Source of the DNA: Acanthaster planci
Taxonomy: Eukaryota > Echinodermata > Asteroidea > Valvatida > Acanthasteridae
Direction of reading: 5' to 3'
NCBI RefSeq assembly: GCF_001949145.1
Contig: NW_019091526.1
Span: 62,001 to 126,000 of the forward strand
DNA length: 64,000 bases
Of this stretch, positions 1-13,037 are shown piece by piece. The translations under genes were made by a program, and so were the position numbers. Within the stretch, counting starts at the first letter, position 1. Each line of letters begins with the position of its first letter. The notes below the pieces were generated by a model that was not told where the DNA came from, made no database searches, and saw only the letters and a program-made list of their open reading frames with translations.

Positions 1-3000
1 AACGTGCGAGACGCATTTGACATGATTCATGTTTCACATGTGGAGTATGTGGACATTCAGGTGCAGTCTTCCAACATTATGCTCTGTGAAAGGCTGATCA
101 TTAGTCTACAGATCGAGAGACCTATATACGCAGCAATAAACACGAGGTTGAGCAAAGTGTGCTTGTGTTGTCAGACTGGCCCACATCTGACTTTTTACAG
201 AATTCAATTAGCCTACAAACTGCAAATATTATAGTAGTAAAAATTATTTGAAGAAAAATGATGTAGAACTTTATGATCAGTACCTTTTTTATACATAAGG
301 AAAATGGTAAGATTGACTGACAGATTTCTCTATGCTAAGCTATAACTGAATCAGCACTACAAACTTCTACGAGCTTGTGAGTTATCAGAACAAATTGCTT
401 CTGGCCAAGAAAACAATATATTCATTGTACATGGCCTGTGAAAAGACTTTTTTGACAGAGAATGCCATGGGGGTTGGATATAACATTGGATTTATCAAAC
501 ATTATGCTATTAGGGACACAAGCATTGTGTGGGATACAGGATGCAGAAGGCAAGATGCCCAATTGAGTGTTGGCTACACTACATCTGCATGACAACAATC
601 CAATGGTTTAGTGGGCTGCATGCTCACCCCAATCAAGGAATTACAAAAGCCACCAAACAGAGGTAAGGATACGACTTGATATAATGATCCTCTGGCAGAT
701 GTGTTTTTATCACATAAATGCTGCTGTTGGTGCAAATGCCTGGCAGACAGATAAACTAAAAATAAACAGGTACCTTCACATGAAGACCAAGGATAGAGAT
801 GTCATGCCTCCAGGGAACACGGCATATGATGACGATGGTTGATGTAAGACATGCCATTTAAGATCTTCTGTAGTCAAAGCTAAACTTTGATACACTGGGA
901 AAATCTATGTGAGGCATGATTTTGATGCTTGTATGAAATTCTTTAAATCTTGACCTTAAAGAGTGTAATTAACTTTAAATATCCTTCAAATGAAAAAAAA
1001 AACGACTCTCACCTATTTGTGAGCATATGTTGGGGACATTGAACAACGTGACCTCATCCATATACAAACCGTGACAGTACTGTTCATGAAATGAGAGAAA
1101 CTTACAAGTGCTGAGAGAAAAAAAATAAGGCTGATTGTGAAGAGTTGTCTTCAGCAAGGTAACTGAGGAAAACCGACAAGTGACAGGGGCAGCTGAAGTT
1201 TGAACAAACACCTCGCAAAAAGATTTCTGAAAACTGCCAAATCATCACTGACATGTTGTTTGGAAGTGAGACTTGCACGAGTGCATACCTATTCTTAAGG
1301 GCCTCAGTGTGACTCTGTTGTGATGATCTCTGGAAAGCATCCGCAAATTATTTCCTTAAGAGTCTGGCTTGGCTGTTCCTTGTTGGATGTTATCTTTAGC
1401 CTTGTCCTGAAACCTGGCTTAAGTTCTGGGCTAGGATTCAATTATTTGAAATGACTGTCGTGTAAATAATTTATGTAATTCTTTATTTTGACTGAATGAA
1501 GTGTAATCATACCTTTTAATTTCTGACAATCACGCAAATGCAGACTTGATTTATTCACCACTCATCAGGTCATTCCTCTCAGGATGTGGACTGGCAGACT
1601 GCCACTTACAAATTATTAAATGCTCACTTGATTCATCCATTGATCCTAAAAATGCCACAAAGTTTCAAAGCAGATGATACAAATCCCTAACAAAGACAGT
1701 AGTCACTGGAATGGTCTCCAAAAGATGAGGCTCTCTGCAAGAGTTCAAGTGCCAATATGAGCGGCGACATTCTCATTTGAAGTTGACGGACAAAGAAAGT
1801 CCGAGTGACCCAAACAGGGGCGCTCTCCAGACCGCGGAGAGTGCCATGAGATCAAAATGTGGGTTATCACAGGGTGGACAAAAGTTGGGCACATAAAGCT
1901 AATCTGTGGTTGCTGATAAACAGCAGAAAAATAACACTGGCACTCCAGGCCCGCCTTGGCAACAAACTGGTAAGTTAGACAAAAATACTGCATGACAGAA
2001 GACAATTCAGGTTCGCATTGCATCCACAGCTAAATGACCACTTCCCAAATTCCTCCAGTGGTATGCCATGAATTTCAAATGAAATGAAACACACTGGTGG
2101 CCATTACAACAATTGACTGGTATCAATTCACATGTTTATAGAAGATCCATTAACTCATGCTTCTGTAACTCTTAAGGCAATGACAAAATAAAAACTTACA
2201 AGAAGGTTTTCAAAGCCAAACGAAAGGGGAGTAAAGTGCCAGTTTTCAGAAATACTGTTCCACATTAGACCAATGCTATTGGAGGGCAATGTACTTCTGA
2301 TTTTGAAGTCTTTTAAAAGAAGCCACATAAGTCAACATCAATTTCATTCAAATAAATCTGTAGGTCTGTCTATATGCAGTAGTACTGCTGTTATATGGGT
2401 TATTGTAAAGGTTAGTCATACATTATCCAATCATTAACAGGATCCCAACACAACGTATTCACATAGTTACAACCTTTGGATTGGAAGATTTTTGTTTGCG
2501 AGATCAGTCTGACCAATATGTACACAGACTCTATGCATTTTCATCATGACTTTGGACTTATTTGAAAGGCATGAATCGAGAACATGGCTACATTGAATAT
2601 AATAAGCATACATTGGGACTGTTGAAATCACCCAACACTTTTGTCTTATTGAAAAAAATGCACTGATTCTAAATGTATGACAAAATGTCTATGACTGAGC
2701 TGTATAATCCTATGGCAAAATGCTCATTTGGGTATGTGACAGGTTTATCTCTGAACTTACACTCGCTTTAGAGAAAGCACTGTGCGAACAGTTGCATGCC
2801 TACGCAAAATAGTGTTTTCAATTTTCCTTATATGCCAAATTTCTGAACCATATTTTAAAGCACTCAGATCATCTATGCTCAAATAAGAAAGGGTATGTTT
2901 GTGGTCATTTGGGAACGACGGACAGCTCAAAAAGCTGAATTGTTCAGTACTCATTGACACAACAGAATAAAGAGAACAGACAGGGGAGACGAACAAAACA

Positions 3001-6000
3001 GTGAGCACAAAAACCGCAAAGGACTGGAGGCATTGATTTAGAAAAATCAGGTCACATTCTCACACCCACAAGTTGCATAATTTTAAAGAGTAAACTTGAA
3101 CACGAAAACAACACCACCGTTTCATAAGACAGACAGGATAAATCACACACCACGGTCTCTGTCCTGAATTGCATACGCTGATGCAAATATACTGCGCTGT
3201 CTAAACTCTGACCTTAAACATGTCCGTTGTTAATTGGTGTTATTAAAATCACTTTTGTTTCTGGAGGCCTGACAGGTTTAAGATTAATGGTACAAGACGG
3301 AAGAAATGTTATTATCAACAGAGTAGGTCGTTAGTCATTTTTGCAGGTCATCCTAAATTATGGTGCAGCTGTAGGTATTTGTAATGACCTACAATCAACG
3401 TAGGAGCTTCGCCATTATTGCCTGGAATAGTGCATCACATGACACGCAGACGGTACCGTAAAGACAGTTGCCTGTCCATGTGGAAATATCTTTCGGCATT
3501 GCAAACTCAACATGGATGCATTAATTTGTCATCATTGCCAATATTTTTTCTTCAAAGACAGACCATGAAGGCAACCGAGCTGTGTAGACCGCTTGGTTGC
3601 ATGTGGCAGTCTGGTTTATTTGATTACATTCGCACAGAGCAACTTTTGAAATATTGGGTATTTTTATCAAGAATTTGTATTGTCAAGTTTATCTCATCCA
3701 TTCAGCAAACATCTTACGTTTTCATTTCAAAGGAGCATGTTTGTTGATTTGACCAAATATAAAAATTATTAAAATATTGCAACTTTCCACAGAACGAAAT
3801 TTTATGAGCAAGGAAAGCCCAATGGTCTTAATTTAACTTTCCATCATAACAGTGGCTTTCTTCTATTCCTCAAGGTTTCGAAAGCAAAAGGGAAGCATCC
3901 AGACTAAACGCCAATTTTCTATCACTGACAGGCCGTGTCTTCTCTTCATGTTACTACATGTAGCATGGCAACATCATCAAGACCTTCAGCGCTGTATTTA
4001 CATGTACACTTGACATTACATGATGACATTCAGCCCATTCTCCTCTGGCAAGGTGAAAGGTTGGCGGTTAAATTCCACTCACACCAAGGTACACATGACT
4101 GTGCCGATGCCTGGTGCCGTGAACGTCTTCAACATTCTCTGAGACGGCTTACAGGGTATTTGTGACTTAACACCTATGATCGACAACATGCACCGCACAT
4201 AGGTGTCTGGATTATCTGATCATTACATACAAACTCTGTCGTCTCTCTCCAAGTTTGCCTGATACCATTGCATGGTACACCATGACTGAGTGATACAAGA
4301 AAACAACCAAATCCACACAATCGCTCCAAAATTTCTCAAATCACCGGCCAGGCAACGTATAGGAAAACATGTCCTGATCAATCATTGAGGAGATTTTCAG
4401 CCCACTTCTCGAGGAATTCCCCCTTCTTAATTGGACTCAAAATTCTAGCCACGTGCCAGCTGAATTGCCTTATATGGTAAGAAACAGGATCGATGGAGTG
4501 GAAAGCATGCCTAGCGTGGGACGAGGGCCTGTGTGTGTTGAGTGTGTATACTGATGAATGCTAGGAGATTGAAAACAGGCCAACGGGCACAGTTTGAGGC
4601 CAGCAAGAAATGGAAGAGAATGCCTGACCCCTGGCTGTGAGAACGTAATTCTGGCGTACGCCGACCTGGGGAGGGCTAGAACGAGCCACGTGGATGACGT
4701 AGCAGGGGTTATGCCCACACCAACGGGAGGAACAGAGCCGGAAAGGGCAGCCGTGGAACACAATAATCCACAGCCTGCTGCGGCTCGGGGCTGGCTTTCC
4801 TCGAGGTCAAAGCCAGTCATGTTGCATTGGCAAGGGAAGGATGAATGGATTTGCAAGCACGCGGGCAGCTTCTTAAGGTTGTCTGAAATTGGGCGACATG
4901 CAGGACAACTGACAGATTAAAGCCTTATCTCAAATGAGATCTCTCCATCCGGTCCAATACTACAAACAAATTGCAATAAGCTTCAGGACAAACTATTCAC
5001 GTTGTATCTTTTTAGTTGCTTCAGCTGTTACAAAGGCTTGTATATTAGGTTTGGGTTTTAGTTGGGAGGGAGATTCCCTTAAACATCCGACGTTAACAGA
5101 ATAAAAAGGGGCCTACGGAAGTAATTTTCAAACAATACCTGTCAACAGATATGTAAGAATTGCTCAAACGTTACACTAATTCGATTGAACGGAATTTGAA
5201 AGATTTTTTTCACTGTGCATTCAAAAGGTATACTAAACAGCCGTTGTCACATAGTGTTTGAGAGTCAAGCCGCAAGTTCATGCACGATGTTTAACAAAAT
5301 GTTAACACCAATTTAATCCTCTGTGAATATCTTCATGTAATTGTATGGGCCTATATGAACATCAAATTTGCTAACCTTTTTACTTAAATCTCAAATGATT
5401 CAATCTTTTCAAGCGCATTTCAAGAGCAAATATGAATGTTAAAAAATGACTTCCCATTAAATACTCCGATAAAAGTTGCATCAGCACATTAGAACAGAAG
5501 CCATTAATCTCATTTACCGCATGAGTGGCTCCCGATACCAACATTTTGCCTCTTACAATTACACTAAATTCACATTCAATCACTTTTTTCTTGTGGAATT
5601 ATCAACCAAATTCAGGATTTTATTGAGCTTTGCAATGAAGTGCGGGAAGTGACAGTAACATAAATCTGTAATGTTCAACTGGCTCATTTCCATTTTTAAA
5701 ATATGCCCTGCACTATCTCTATATGACCCTTTTCTCCCGCCTAAAACTGAACTGCCAAATCCACCCACAAAAACATACCAACAAGGTTAATGACACTGGA
5801 GAGTGCACTGAGTCGTCAAAATTCAGAGTTCAACTTCATTTACACAGTGTAGTCAGGTCCCCGGGTTCCATGACCGTGACTTCGCTAAATGACTTATCGC
5901 ACCGTCAGATCCTATTAAAATACTGACGAGGGTTGTATTTCGTTCAAATTGAGATTTATCACAGACCGCGGTTGCAGCTGCCGAGATATCCTTTCTGACC

Positions 6001-6319
6001 GATGACATAAGTGTATATCAAGTTGGATCTTCATCAACAAGACAATTTGTAGAATGGACGTCATCGCTTCAGCTTTTGTCATTTTTCAGAGGAGATATTA
6101 CCTCAAGAAAAATCAATGGGTACCCTTCAAAGAAAAACTGCAGTCTCTAGTAGGCCTACAACTGTTTGATTTGTTTCTGAAAGTATCCTTCCAACTTCCT
6201 ACTTTTTTATTCGATTAGCCAATTTGGATGGCCAATTTAGAAATGTACATGTATGTGCAACAAATGTATGAACAAAACGTACATATTGCTCCTGATGTTA
6301 ACAGTTTTAAAGTAACTAA

Positions 6320-6438
6320 GGCTGCATCCGAATCTCTTGTCTAGAGCTAGGTCTAGGGCTTCACTCAATTGGAAATGCGTGGAGACGCGTAGACAGTAGA
6401 CCTAGCCGTAGCTCCGGAAGCCCGTTTCGGACACGGCC
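6320..6438. mobile_element. Harbinger-type MITE, copy 1 (119 bp)
   Basis: A 119-bp element flanked by TAA on both sides (6317-6319 and 6439-6441), with imperfect terminal inverted repeats: GGCTGCATCCGAA on the left, and the right end reads GGCCGTGTCCGAA on the opposite strand. The interior contains TAGAGCTAGGTCTAG and a matching inverted segment. It has no coding capacity. A 3-bp TWA target duplication is characteristic of PIF/Harbinger elements. The second copy at 42193-42311 has the same length and ends. Confidence 0.8.
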
Positions 6439-8748
6439 TAATATACGCGTAATTTTTAACACGTACAGTGTATATGCAGTGCAATATTTTAACATTTAGG
6501 AAGTACTGAAACCTTTTGGAATTGATAAGACCTTTACGTGAGTATTAAGCCATTCAAGGTTAATATCGAATGACAGTCTTAACATTTGACTATGCCTAAA
6601 TGGTTCCATTGTTACAAGTCGAAGGTAAAGTTAAAATCCAAACGTCAATATCCTTGGTTCATCCCAGGCGAAACCGGACGACTTTTTGTCAATTATTCAT
6701 CAACGACAGTCTAATCCATCAGGTAACATAAAAGTTCGCCGGCTCTGATCAGGCAGCTCACAATAACTGCTTTTCAGAGCTTTTCAAAAGATAATCTCTC
6801 CTGGACGACAAACACGTATTTTATATAGTGACGCGGCTCGAGTGTCTGCTGGCCCAATTGATCGATACCAGTCGATACAGATGCATTATGGTCGACTATT
6901 GATCGATGGGCGAGGTCAATGGGGATTATTTTGTGAATGTGGTGTGTCCTGTAAGCTGGCAGATCACTGCTATCGGTCATTCTGTAATCAATACAGGCAT
7001 TTGTAAGATAGATAAAAATCGATGATTTAAAATTGCTTGACTTTTCATCAGCACTTGTTGACGAAGAGATATGCTGTTTATTGGGCTTTTGATGTAATAA
7101 CATTTTATAAACGATAGAGATATTAAAGAATCCAGCACAAATCTTTTTAATGGTAAAGATAAATAATGAGACAAGAAAGATATTCAAGAAGTAGAAAAGA
7201 AGGGCAAAAACCAAGGGAAAACGATAGTGAAGGAAACAATTAGTCCGAAATTTTTCATTGGATGTAAAACTATTACAGCGAAAAGCTTTGGGCTTCGGCT
7301 TGAAATTGTTTGTCTACCACGAAAATTAACTTTCCGTTGGACAATGTGTTCTGTTAACAGGTCCCTTCTCATTCCACAACAATTTGAGATTAATTAAACT
7401 TCAATCAGATTCAGACACTGCAAATCAAATTTGTTTGGTGCACTGCATAAAATGATGACAGTTAAATCAATCAAAGAAAACCAAAAACCAAAATGAATTA
7501 ATTGCTGTTTTCAAACCATGCTTTAGCCCTACGGTATGATAATGGTCATTCAGCTCCAAACAGCGCAATTTGATCACTGCATCTATTTGAACAAAATCAA
7601 GTCACTTTGAAACTTCTTTTGCAAAAGGCGCTGTTGTGAAAGTGTCACTAAACTTTACCAAAATAAATTTCGTTGCTACAGACACAAGATATCATTCCCA
7701 CTACACTCCGTGAAAAAAAGAAACAAACCCAGGCCACGAACCGTCACAAAAAAATCAAATAACTTCACAACATCTCACTGGTCCAACCTTTAAAAAATTG
7801 AGAATTTCAGCGATTCCAGCTCAGACGCCATCTTGGCTATGACTTCTGACTTTCACTAGTACCGCGGGAGAAAAACTCTCCAATGCGAGGCTGTTGCTGG
7901 TCTTATTTTAAGTTATAAGCCTACGGAATAAAAGCCATGAAAGCAAAGACAGATTTATTGCACATAATAACGGAGTACGTCAACAAAATCAGAGAAATTA
8001 ACGGCGACTAAGAAAGAGGTGGGTAGTTCATCAAGTTAGTTTGCTATCTAAAGTAGATAGCTGTGGTAACGTGACTTCTATCTTTGCAACCTTTAAACTA
8101 GCAAAGTTTTCCAAATTTGAAAAAGTTATCATTTTGATAAACACAATTTCAAGACAATTCAGGTATTACAGTCAGGACAATATACAAAATAAATTGATAA
8201 GCAGTGTTCAATTTCTTTTCACTGGAATGTGACATCTGATTAATTTAGTGGAAGTAGGCCTAGGTCAAGGTGACATTGAAAAAATTCAGATGAGATGCTC
8301 TTTACGTCCTTTAACAATGTGCAGACGGTGTAACATTTACTACTTTGCACACAATCATATACAGGAGGCATTTTATCAGCTCCACAAACGTCAATCGTCT
8401 TACAATGAAAAGAAAACAAAACAAAAGAACCAAAGGTTACGACGGAATGCCCATGTGCCTTCTTTCAAGCTACTGAGACATTATGTAGTCAATTTCTATC
8501 TCGTGTAGCCAGGATATGGATTTTGTTATTTGAAGTCGAATAAAGAAATAAAGCCTGAGGTTCAATCGGCGCTCCAAACGTTGATTTCTGCTACATTAAG
8601 GCTGTTGGGAAACATGCTTACTTCTCATTGTGTATATCGTTGTTAAAACACAGTTGGTTTCGAGTGGTGACTCGTGAGAAAATTTTCTGCTTCTCTCGGA
8701 ACGGCATTGATCAATTTGTTTCATGAAAATTTCGCGACTTACACGAAC

Positions 8749-8926
8749 GAGTGTTGTACTAGAGACCTCTTATGACCATCACAAAATCCAACAAGACGAG
8801 GCCTCTCACAAGACCAACACAAGACCTCCAGTCTGAATTCACGAGCTATTTACATGTGAAGGGTCTTCTGAATGGTCTCGTGCATGGTCTCGAGTCTGGT
8901 CTTGTGAGGTCTTGACTACAACACTG
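8749..8926. mobile_element. hAT-like foldback element (about 178 bp)
   Basis: The ends form an inverted repeat: AGTGTTGTACTAGAGACCTC on the left, and the right end is GAGGTCTTGACTACAACACTG, whose reverse complement starts CAGTGTTGTAGTC. Internal GACC/GGTC blocks repeat many times on both strands. Ends beginning CAGTGTTGTAGTC are common for hAT-related non-autonomous elements in marine animals (from memory). No convincing 8-bp target duplication was found, so exact borders are uncertain. Confidence 0.55.
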
Positions 8927-9193
8927 ATGTGAACCCTACTATCCAGTTCATAGGAAGAAATGTCATCCTTATCGTTCATGAATATTCATAATTACACACT
9001 GCATACCGTATTCCTCTTGATAGAAAAGACTAACCTAAATCAAAATGTTCGGACAACCAAACAATCTAACTTTAAGACAAAAAAGCAAGACCTTGGGTAC
9101 ACCATAGTTTAAAGACGTGCATTTTACATTCGTAATTTTCTGACGTCCCTAGACGAAATGGCATGAGACTGTGAACTCGAGGCTACAACTTAC

Positions 9194-9293
9194 CCAAATG
9201 GAGTGGAAATGGCGGGTATCGCGTGGCCAGCATGGTGATGGGCTAAGTTGACCTGCTGTTGTCTGGCGATGGCTAACTGGATCTGCTCTGCTG
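9194..9293 (-). CDS. RBM24/RBM38-like: RBM24/RBM38-like protein, probable coding exon 3 (start of Gln/His-rich tail)
   Basis: Encodes a Thr completed across the junction, then AEQIQLAIARQQQVNLAHHH and AGHAIPAISTPF, ending with two bases of the next codon. The acceptor is TATTTTCAATACAG (AG at 9294-9295) and the donor is a perfect GTAAGT at 9188-9193. The incoming phase (two leading bases) matches the end of exon 2 exactly, and the 100-nt length keeps the frame open. I do not recall a close vertebrate match, but the nematode SUP-12 tail after GAKPR is also rich in Gln and Ala. Assignment to this gene therefore rests on strand, phase and splice quality rather than homology. The acceptor is a CAGCAG (NAGNAG) tandem, which could yield isoforms differing by one codon. 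Later exons are not recognised in 1-9193. Confidence 0.7.
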
Positions 9294-9991
9294 CTGTATT
9301 GAAAATATGAAATGGCATGAATTGGAAAAGATTGAACCAAATGTTTCACATCTATGTTGTAGTAATGAGCGCAGAATAGGATGCGTCTGGGACTGGCAAA
9401 GTTGAGCAAGCCGTCAGCCAATGTCTGTGTCGCATGCGGTTAGCATCTCTGAAAATGTTTCACACTGTCTGTGGGCAACCTTTCTGGTTTTTCACCGACA
9501 TACTCGTGTTTAATTCGCGACAATTATTACTAGGTTTCTAAGAAGTCTGAGCTGAAGCTACGTTGCTGGAGGCTGACATTGCTTGAATAAAAATGTCATG
9601 CACTTCTCGAAAACGTTAACGGAGGTTTAGCAAATTATCAAAGACGCTTAGTTGTGTACAAAAGTAGTTTTTTTCTTATTGAACAATGCTAGTTCAGTAT
9701 CTACACAATCCAAAATGAATTTGACGTCTCCGAACATTTGCTGCGACATTCGACACGAGGAGAAGTGGAAATGACTCCCCTTCCTTTGACGCCACCACTT
9801 CGCGATCGCATCAATTTGTTTTTGTGTTGGTACTTGCTATCGACTGCACGTGCGAAACCCGTGGTAAAAATTTATATGCAACGAAGGCCGTGAGCGACTT
9901 ATCCGGTTACGTACTATGGGAATAATACAAGTGGTAATGGTAATAGCTACAGCCGGTGGCAGCCACACCTTCAGAAACAGCCAATATCTTG

Positions 9992-10074
9992 ATGAACACG
10001 GACATTCTCCAGGAAGAGGACCTCAAATTTCCTTCCAAGAGGTCGTGTTTAGAGCCTAGAGAACATGTCGACGA
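9992..10074 (+). CDS. Candidate first coding exon, antisense gene nested in RBM24/38-like intron 2
   Basis: An ATG at 9992 opens 27 codons (MNTDILQEEDLKFPSKRSCL, then EPREHVD) and runs into a perfect GA|GTAAGT donor at 10075-10080, ending in phase 2. An in-frame TAG lies 45 nt upstream, so this is the first Met of the frame. The upstream 250 bp is CpG-rich. The peptide is acidic, then basic (PSKR), as in many nuclear proteins, but I do not recognise it. The Kozak context is weak (T at -3). It could also be chance. Confidence 0.38.
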
Positions 10075-11960
10075 GTAAGTAAATTACAGTAGAAATTGGT
10101 GTAGACGAATCGGCCTGCATGAGACTCTTTGCCCTTGGGATGCTGTGAGGTCTGCACAATAATCGTTATGCAATCTTTGTGAGCTATAGTGTCGCATGCT
10201 GTAGGGAAAGTCTTGTCAGCAAAACAAGGCCTTCGTGCCTTTACCAAGTTACAACAATCGGCGGCTCCAAATGTACATTGTTCGGCAATTGTGAACGTCC
10301 TTTCGCATTAAGCACACCCGTTGCGCTCACCGTGTTGTGACTTGATGTAGGTCCAAAGCAAACAATACATTTTCGCAGTCAGACTCTACCTGGTTACGGT
10401 ACACAAAACGCTCCGAAAATACGTTCCAACTATAATTTCAGGGTACATAACACGCGTGTAATCTTATTTGGGGTGTCTTATGTCTACTTAAACCCTATTA
10501 TTTACGTGTGAGAACTCGTTATTTACACGCGAAAAAAACTGGTGCGGCTTGCACGAGCAATGCTTCTGGTGACAATCCCCTTTTCCCCCTGTCACTGCAT
10601 GCTGGCTCATAAACCGTAGCCTACGGGTTTCTCCAAACCACGGCAAGGCCGCCCGACCTTTATTTACTTGGTTCCCGACGGGTGTGCAAACTGTTCCCAC
10701 AGTTGCGATCATTTGTACGGCTTTGTTCTCCACCATAAAGGCACATGCATTTTTAGGAGAAGAAAAATATTAGGAAATTGCTTAAGTAAACATCCACAGG
10801 ATCCTTAGACTGTTTGTTTCCCCTTGAAAATGCGAACAGTGTTATAAGTTGTTCTGCTGTACGTGCTTAAAAACAAAAGCTGGAACTTTCTCGCTTTTCT
10901 TCCTGATGCAACACGGAAGATTTTAATTTTGGGGCTCTACTTCAACCTTTGACATTACTGCCATCCGAATTATGCTGCGAGCACATCCTCGTCGCTTGCC
11001 CCACTCAGAGTCTGCAAAACGCTGTCCTTTCGTAGGATAGACAGTAACACCTTATTCCAATAATTTATCCGCATTTCCATATTCAAAGAAAGAAAAGAAG
11101 CGTAGGAGTAGCAAAATCGGACACTTTAATAAATGATACAAATTTATAGCCGCTCTATCTGCAAGAATCGGACGCGACGCACGTAGGCCTGAAGATAAAA
11201 TGTCCCTTTTCAATACATGCCTTGATAGCTTCACACAGTTTACCCATAAGAAACTCAAGATCACCATCATTCATGACATTTGACGACGATGCCGGCGGGG
11301 GCAACCTACTTTAAGCCAAACCATAAAAAAAAAGTTCGGCAACGATTCTGCAAGATCGCAAGGTACAGCCATACAGGCATGCTGGAATTAACGGTCACAT
11401 CCAAACATGCATTGATACGATTCAGCTGTTGGCTGCTTTGTGGTCGCTCTACAATGCCCTGTTACGACTGCAACATAATGCTTCTGAGCGCATATACTTG
11501 GTGCGCCATTTGGTTTTCTATTTCCTGCCTCAGATTAGTTGTGCACGCGTTATACGATCTTAACTTAAAAAATAACAAACTGTTATTCATTACATGAACA
11601 TGAATGTGACTTCGACAACGTACTTCTATGCTTTTAGTATACGTAGGCCGTCTGACTTGGAATAAATATCGAGGAACTTAAGCATGACACGCTAACGCAA
11701 AAATTCAAAAAGAATTTTCAAGTATGAGCTAGATGTACCAAACATTGGCAGCCAAAAGGTTTTCTTAATACTGTACTTTGGGATGATCTGCCTACCAGAA
11801 AATGAACAATCGGGAGCATTCCCATTTTGTTTCCTTTGCGCATAAGACACCTGCTGAAAGATCAGTAACAAGCTTCCCTAGCACACTTTTTTGTACGGAA
11901 AGCGCTTCATCATCTGTGCCCAAGTTCTTTGTTATTCTAACACTCGTCTAAATTAAATAG

Positions 11961-11988
11961 TCAAACAAACGGGGAAGAAATATCACTG
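11961..11988 (+). CDS. Candidate 28-nt exon, antisense nested gene
   Basis: A short segment between an AG (AATTAAATAG, ending 11960) and a strong CTG|GTAAGT donor (11989-11994). With one leading base it joins the phase-2 end of the 9992-10074 exon and reads D, then QTNGEEISL, ending in phase 0. The phase match and donor are the only support. The acceptor has a weak pyrimidine tract and the exon is very short, so chance is likely enough to keep confidence low. Confidence 0.16.
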
Positions 11989-12296
11989 GTAAGTTCAGAG
12001 CTTCTGAAGAAAATATGGCGGCCATTAAGGCCAGCGCTGGATTTATAGCAGTTAAAAGGAGAGACACAATCGTGTAGGGTACATTACACATGCATTAAGC
12101 GTAAACAATTGCTCCTGTTTATTTTGTTTATTAGCTCGGCGTTCGACGTGACAATATTTCGGGTCACACGGGGATCGGGGCTGGGTCTTGATACGTCATC
12201 TTTATTTTGCACGTAGAGGGGTGATTTATAATAGTTGTTGAACGAGGTTGTGGTGTTACCACATCAATTAGCTGTCGACTGCCAGCGGTTTTACAG

Positions 12297-12493
12297 CCAA
12301 ACGTTGAAACTGGCGGGTTGAATTCCTCAGGTGGCTCAACCATGCCAGGGTGCAAAACAGCATCCGCCTATTCACTTGGGACAACATTAGGTGGAACAAT
12401 GTCATACAATTTGTCTGACAAAATGGGCAGTCTTTCAAGCGTCGTTCGGAGGATGTGCGCTGGGGTCCGAATAGTTGACCTCGTCCGTCCGAA
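12297..12493 (+). CDS. Candidate internal exon, antisense nested gene (65 open codons)
   Basis: After the acceptor GCGGTTTTACAG (AG at 12295-12296) a frame stays open for 65 codons up to AA|GTGAGT (donor from 12494). It begins PNVETGGLNSSGGSTMPGCK and ends DKMGSLSSVVRRMCAGVRIV plus DLVRP, in phase 2. The start phase (0) agrees with the 11961-11988 candidate. The Ser/Gly-rich first half followed by a more hydrophobic, basic second half is protein-like, but no family was recognised. A minus-strand frame overlaps it without splice sites. Confidence 0.33.
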
Positions 12494-12594
12494 GTGAGTA
12501 CACTCAGATTACATATACATGTATTTCCTGCATGAAGTGTTCCTGTTACGAGCATAAACATCTATTTAATAATGCAACATAGTTATCAATTTAG

Positions 12595-12693
12595 CTTGCC
12601 ATATCATTTCGAAGACAGTGAATGACCTCCACAGGTTGTATATGCATCTTCAACCGGAATTGCGTCCACTGTGGAAAAACGCCATTAGCAAGA
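12595..12693 (+). CDS. Candidate internal exon, antisense nested gene
   Basis: The segment ends in a near-ideal donor, AAGA|GTAAGTATG, at 12694. Its only long open frame reads TVNDLHRLYMHLQPELRPLW and KNAISK at the 3' end, which is plausible helical coding sequence. Two acceptors are possible. The AG before 12595 leaves two leading bases, which does not fit the upstream candidate. The CTCCACAG before 12635 leaves one leading base and does join the 12297-12493 exon in frame (giving VRPKLYMHLQPELRPLW). The short intervening intron (about 100-140 nt) is a weakness. Family unknown. Confidence 0.28.
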
Positions 12694-13037
12694 GTAAGTA
12701 TGGATCGTACCAAGGTTGTTACCGTCATAGTTGAATAGCCCGGATGACACTGAGCACTCCGTACTTCAATGACGTAACTTCTATCAGTGTCATAGTTTCT
12801 GGCGGGACTACCTAGCCGTACCCAGTCCAAGCGTAACAGACATTACATGAAGGCTTCTGCATACTCATGAGCTTTTTTTTTTCAAATTGAACGTGTCTGG
12901 CTTATACAGCGTCAGAGAGCCATGGATCTTCGTTACTGGCGTTGCACCAGCTTAGTTTTCAACCCCGACCGTACTAGGAAGTTTCCTTTAAAAAATCTGG
13001 CGCGCCTGGTTCCGCATTACCTCCCAGGGCCTTCGAG

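Larger units (their letters stand above)
1..9193. other. Left flank: no recognised gene; presumed downstream part of the RBM24/38-like gene
   Basis: Apart from the two small mobile elements listed (6320-6438 and 8749-8926), nothing here was recognised. A GC-rich island at about 4621-4860 is open on both strands (minus 4470-4856, 128 codons; plus 4594-4920, 108 codons) without a known product. CpG is scarce in roughly 1-3000. If the RBM24/38-like gene continues leftward, its remaining exons and 3' UTR would be in or beyond this stretch. Confidence 0.5.

Noticed and set aside
6774-7214. 146-codon minus-strand frame with a hydrophobic start
   Set aside because: AT-rich Phe/Ile/Leu-rich translation from a TTG start, typical of non-coding sequence; no homology.
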